A DNA stretch of 64,000 bases from positions 39,593 to 103,592 of the forward strand of contig JAEYUW010000011.1 of the NCBI GenBank assembly GCA_023432225.1, written 5' to 3'. Within the stretch, counting starts at the first letter, position 1. The number at the start of each line of letters is the position of its first letter. Under the pieces are notes generated by a model. It did no database searches. It saw only the letters and a program-made list of their open reading frames with translations, and had not been told where the DNA came from. The stretch is from Verrucomicrobiota bacterium (GTDB lineage Bacteria; Verrucomicrobiota; Verrucomicrobiia; Opitutales; Opitutaceae). Made by a program: the position numbers and the translations under genes. Below, in pieces: positions 61,869 to 64,000 of the stretch.

Positions 61869-62738
61869 GTGGAAACGCGGATACTCACGACCGCCGAAAA
61901 AGAAGCCCTCCTCGCGCTGCTCGACGACGAATCCGCCGCCGTGCGTCAGGCGCTGGTAGCGCAGTTTCTCACTCTGGGCGACGAAGGCCGCCGCTTCCTG
62001 CAAGAGGTTGCGCGCGGCCCGAATCGCGTCGCCGCCCTCGCCGCCGGCTGGTATCTCCGCGAGCTGAAGTTCAGCGATCCGGTGGCGGAGTTCCGCGGCT
62101 TCATCCAATCGCTCAACTACGAGCTGGAGACCGGCGTTCTTCTCCTCACCCGCACGGTAAATCCCAACCTCGACGTCACCGCCGTCTGCGCCCAGCTCGA
62201 CGCTTTCGCCGCCCGCGCGCGCAAGCTCATGCCGCGCGCCGCGACGATGCGCGCGCAAGCGCGCGTGATCAACCGCGTCCTCTTCGAGGAGTATGGCCTG
62301 CGCGGCAACGTCGACAACTACACCGACCCGAAAAACAGCCTGATCGACCAGGTGCTCGAGCGCCGCGTCGGCATTCCGATCTCGCTCTCGATCGTTTACC
62401 TGCTCGTCGCGCAACGCGTCGGCCTCGAAGTCGAGCCGGTCGGCGTGCCGGGGCATTTTCTCGTCGGCGGCTACGAACCCGAAGGCCCGTTCTTCGTCGA
62501 TGCTTTCAACGAGGGCCAAATGCTCTCGCCCGAAGACGTGTTCGATCGCATCCGCTCGCTCCAACACACGCCGCAACTCGCCGATCTCGCGCCCACGCCC
62601 GTGCGCGAAGTCCTCAGTCGCGTCTGCCGCAACCTCGCGAATCACTACGCCGCAGCCGACGATGCCGCGCACGCCCGCCTCTTCGCCGATTTCGTGTCCG
62701 AGTTCGACGCCACCTACGAACGCCACGCCAGCCCCTGA
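61869..62738 (+). CDS. SirB1/transglutaminase-like (Transglut_core2) protein
   Basis: The 289-residue protein matches the SirB1 family. A helical part (TTAEKEALLALLDDESAAVR) precedes the core NYELETGVLLLTRTVNPNLD, INRVLFEEYGLRGNVDNYTD, KNSLIDQVLERRVGIPISLS, VGVPGHFLVGGYEPEG and FFVDAFNEGQML. The family has a papain/transglutaminase-like fold, but its activity is unknown. The start is uncertain: GTG at 61869 is used, an upstream GTG at 61821 is possible. Confidence 0.88.
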   Translation: METRILTTAEKEALLALLDDESAAVRQALVAQFLTLGDEGRRFLQEVARGPNRVAALAAGWYLRELKFSDPVAEFRGFIQSLNYELETGVLLLTRTVNPNLDVTAVCAQLDAFAARARKLMPRAATMRAQARVINRVLFEEYGLRGNVDNYTDPKNSLIDQVLERRVGIPISLSIVYLLVAQRVGLEVEPVGVPGHFLVGGYEPEGPFFVDAFNEGQMLSPEDVFDRIRSLQHTPQLADLAPTPVREVLSRVCRNLANHYAAADDAAHARLFADFVSEFDATYERHASP

Positions 62739-62877
62739 CTGCGCCGCACGAGTTGAGCACCCGCGGCGATGCAGGCGATTTCCGCGCAAGCAGTCAGCGT
62801 TCCGTGAAACTCGTCGCGCCACGCCTTCCCCCTTGCCGGACTGCGTCTCGCCACCGACGATGCGTGCGTCGCATTGC

Positions 62878-63792
62878 ATGAGCGCCTCCGCCTATCCCGT
62901 CCACACGGTCGCCGAACTCGAGCACTGGCCCGCGAACCCGCCGAGCCTCGCCGTCATCGGACAACCCGTGACGCACTCGCTCAGCCCCGCGATGCACAAC
63001 GCGGCCTTGGCCGCGCTGGCGGCGTCCGATCCGCGTTTCGCGACGTGGCGCTATCACAAATTCGAAATCGCCCCCGCCGAACTGCCGCAGGCGCTGCGGC
63101 TGTTTCATGAGCGCGGTTTCCTCGGCGTGAACGTCACCGTGCCGCACAAGGAAGCCTTGCTCGACCACGTGGAATCCGCCGACGCGTTCGCGCGCGCCGC
63201 CGGTGCAGCGAACACCCTCGTGCGCACGCCGACCGGCTGGCGCGCGTTCAACACCGACGGCAGCGGACTCGCTGCGGCGCTGCAGGCCGACTTCGGCGTT
63301 CCGCTCGCAGGCACCCACGTCGTGCTGCTCGGTGCCGGCGGTGCCGCACGCGGCGCCGCCATTCGCTGCCTGCGCGACGGCGTGGCCTCGCTCTCCATCG
63401 GAAATCGCGGCCAGGACCGCCTGCGCACGCTGCTCGACGATCTTGCTCCGTTCGCCGGCGCGATTCCCCTGCGCGGCTTCGCGCTCGACGCGCCGCCGGC
63501 CGATTTGCCGCGCGGCGCACTTGTCATCAACTCGACCACCGTCGGCCTGAAGGGCAGCGAGGGCGCGCCCATCGACTTGACGAAATTGCCCGCGCCGGCC
63601 CGCGTCTACGACATGATCTACAACCCGCCGCAGACGCCGCTGCTCCGGCAGGCCGCCGCGCTCAGTCTGCCGCACGCCAACGGCCTCTCGATGCTCGTGC
63701 ATCAAGGCGCCCACGCGCTGACGCTGTGGACACAGTCGACCGCGCCGGTCGAGATCATGGACCGCGCCGCGCGTGCATCATTCGCGCCATAA
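62878..63792 (+). CDS. aroE: Shikimate dehydrogenase
   Basis: AroE reduces 3-dehydroshikimate to shikimate with NADPH in aromatic amino-acid synthesis. The 304 residues (E. coli 272, with an N-terminal extension here) show LAVIGQPVTHSLSPAMHNAA, FLGVNVTVPHKEALLDHVES (catalytic Lys in VPHKE), AFNTDGSGLAAAL, the nucleotide loop VVLLGAGGAARGAAIRCL, VINSTTVGLKG, VYDMIYNPPQTPLLRQA and GLSMLVHQGAHALTLWT. The start at 62878 follows a long leader after the SirB1-type gene. Confidence 0.95.
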   Translation: MSASAYPVHTVAELEHWPANPPSLAVIGQPVTHSLSPAMHNAALAALAASDPRFATWRYHKFEIAPAELPQALRLFHERGFLGVNVTVPHKEALLDHVESADAFARAAGAANTLVRTPTGWRAFNTDGSGLAAALQADFGVPLAGTHVVLLGAGGAARGAAIRCLRDGVASLSIGNRGQDRLRTLLDDLAPFAGAIPLRGFALDAPPADLPRGALVINSTTVGLKGSEGAPIDLTKLPAPARVYDMIYNPPQTPLLRQAAALSLPHANGLSMLVHQGAHALTLWTQSTAPVEIMDRAARASFAP

Positions 63793-63857
63793 CTCAACGA
63801 TGAAGCCCCAACCGCATCATCCACGAGACCAGATGCCAGCCAGGTGGAGCGGGGTTT

Positions 63858-63871
63858 CCCCCCCCCCCCCC
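63858..63871. repeat. 14-base C homopolymer at the end of rnpB similarity
   Basis: A run of 14 C (G on the minus strand) lies exactly where similarity to RNase P RNA stops. Sequence between it and the aroE stop (63793-63857) matches nothing recognised. Confidence 0.9.
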
Positions 63872-64000
63872 GCCCGCCCCGCGGGGGCGGTCTGTTTCTG
63901 TGGCACTGTCCCGGGGTCACCCCCGCTGGACGTTATCCAGCATCCTGCCCTGTGGTGTCCGGACTTTCCTCCCCCGGCCTTGCGGCCGGCGGCGACAGCC
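63872..64000 (-). ncRNA. rnpB: RNase P RNA (class A), 5' part; both ends incomplete here
   Basis: Read on the minus strand, the last 129 bases carry the conserved 5' part of RNase P RNA: GAGGAAAGTCCGGACACCAC, AGGGCAGGATGCTGGATAAC, GTCCAGCGGGGGTGACCCCG and ACAGTGCCACAGAAACAGAC followed by CGCC. This RNA is the catalytic part of the enzyme that trims tRNA 5' ends. The first few bases lie beyond the window end. After about base 130 the expected P12 region and the distal half (with the GGTAAGGGTGAAA-type and ACAGAACCCGGC-type blocks) are not found; the sequence enters a run of G and then unrelated DNA. Confidence 0.85.

Overview
The window is GC-rich bacterial chromosome, densely coded on both strands. 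It most resembles a member of Verrucomicrobiota, family Opitutaceae or close to it. This is inferred from a PEP-CTERM protein, a subtilase with Ig-like domains ending in an LMKYALGLNP-type tail, many genes without a visible Shine-Dalgarno sequence, and abundant short palindromic repeats. No 16S rRNA gene is present to confirm it. No prophage, CRISPR array or intact insertion sequence was found.

Layout. 1-4.2 kb: end of a PEP-CTERM protein and a secreted subtilase. 4.2-12.3 kb (minus): TPR membrane protein, purU, carB, a degenerate NtrC-type regulator and a PilC/GspF protein. 12.4-15 kb: tRNA-Gly(TCC), then a tightly overlapped cluster holding an RNA polymerase omega homologue and a ribosomal protein L35 homologue with unknown genes. 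15-16.3 kb (minus): a YcaO-like protein preceded by a 54-residue ORF. 16.4-22.5 kb: a hybrid histidine kinase facing a LuxR-type response regulator, then rsmE and rsmD. 22.7-26.7 kb: a four-gene Mla/MCE lipid-transport operon. 26.9-34.2 kb: ACT and GNAT proteins, a single-chain E1alpha-E1beta-lipoyl-E2 2-oxoacid dehydrogenase, and a FadJ-type beta-oxidation protein. 34.2-39.3 kb (minus): deoC with a split ALDH pair, a peptide transporter and small membrane proteins. 39.3-49 kb: thioesterase, flavin reductase, RarD, GDSL esterase, FKBP, D,D-carboxypeptidase, uracil-DNA glycosylase, RNA helicase, RRM protein and a DUF3016 protein. 49.5-58.3 kb: a fatty-acid modification island (desaturase, FAD oxidoreductase, DUF1365, cyclopropane synthase, DUF1475, DUF2062, DUF1295, a coclaurine N-methyltransferase-like enzyme and a TPR protein). 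58.3-64 kb: EamA transporter, TlpA thioredoxin, LysR regulator, YggS, a SirB1-type protein, aroE and the 5' part of rnpB on the minus strand.

The most interesting themes are: (i) a set of sequence-unrelated but similarly built bipartite palindromic repeats, three of them read in frame inside conserved genes; (ii) the fatty-acid island, which pairs a classical cyclopropane synthase with a plant-CNMT-like methyltransferase; (iii) the rpoZ-rpmI mini-cluster beside a tRNA; (iv) a stand-alone YcaO with a possible small partner peptide; (v) unusual enzyme architectures (E1-E2 fusion, split ALDH, NtrC without its ATPase residues); and (vi) an rnpB gene that loses its expected sequence at a 14-base homopolymer.
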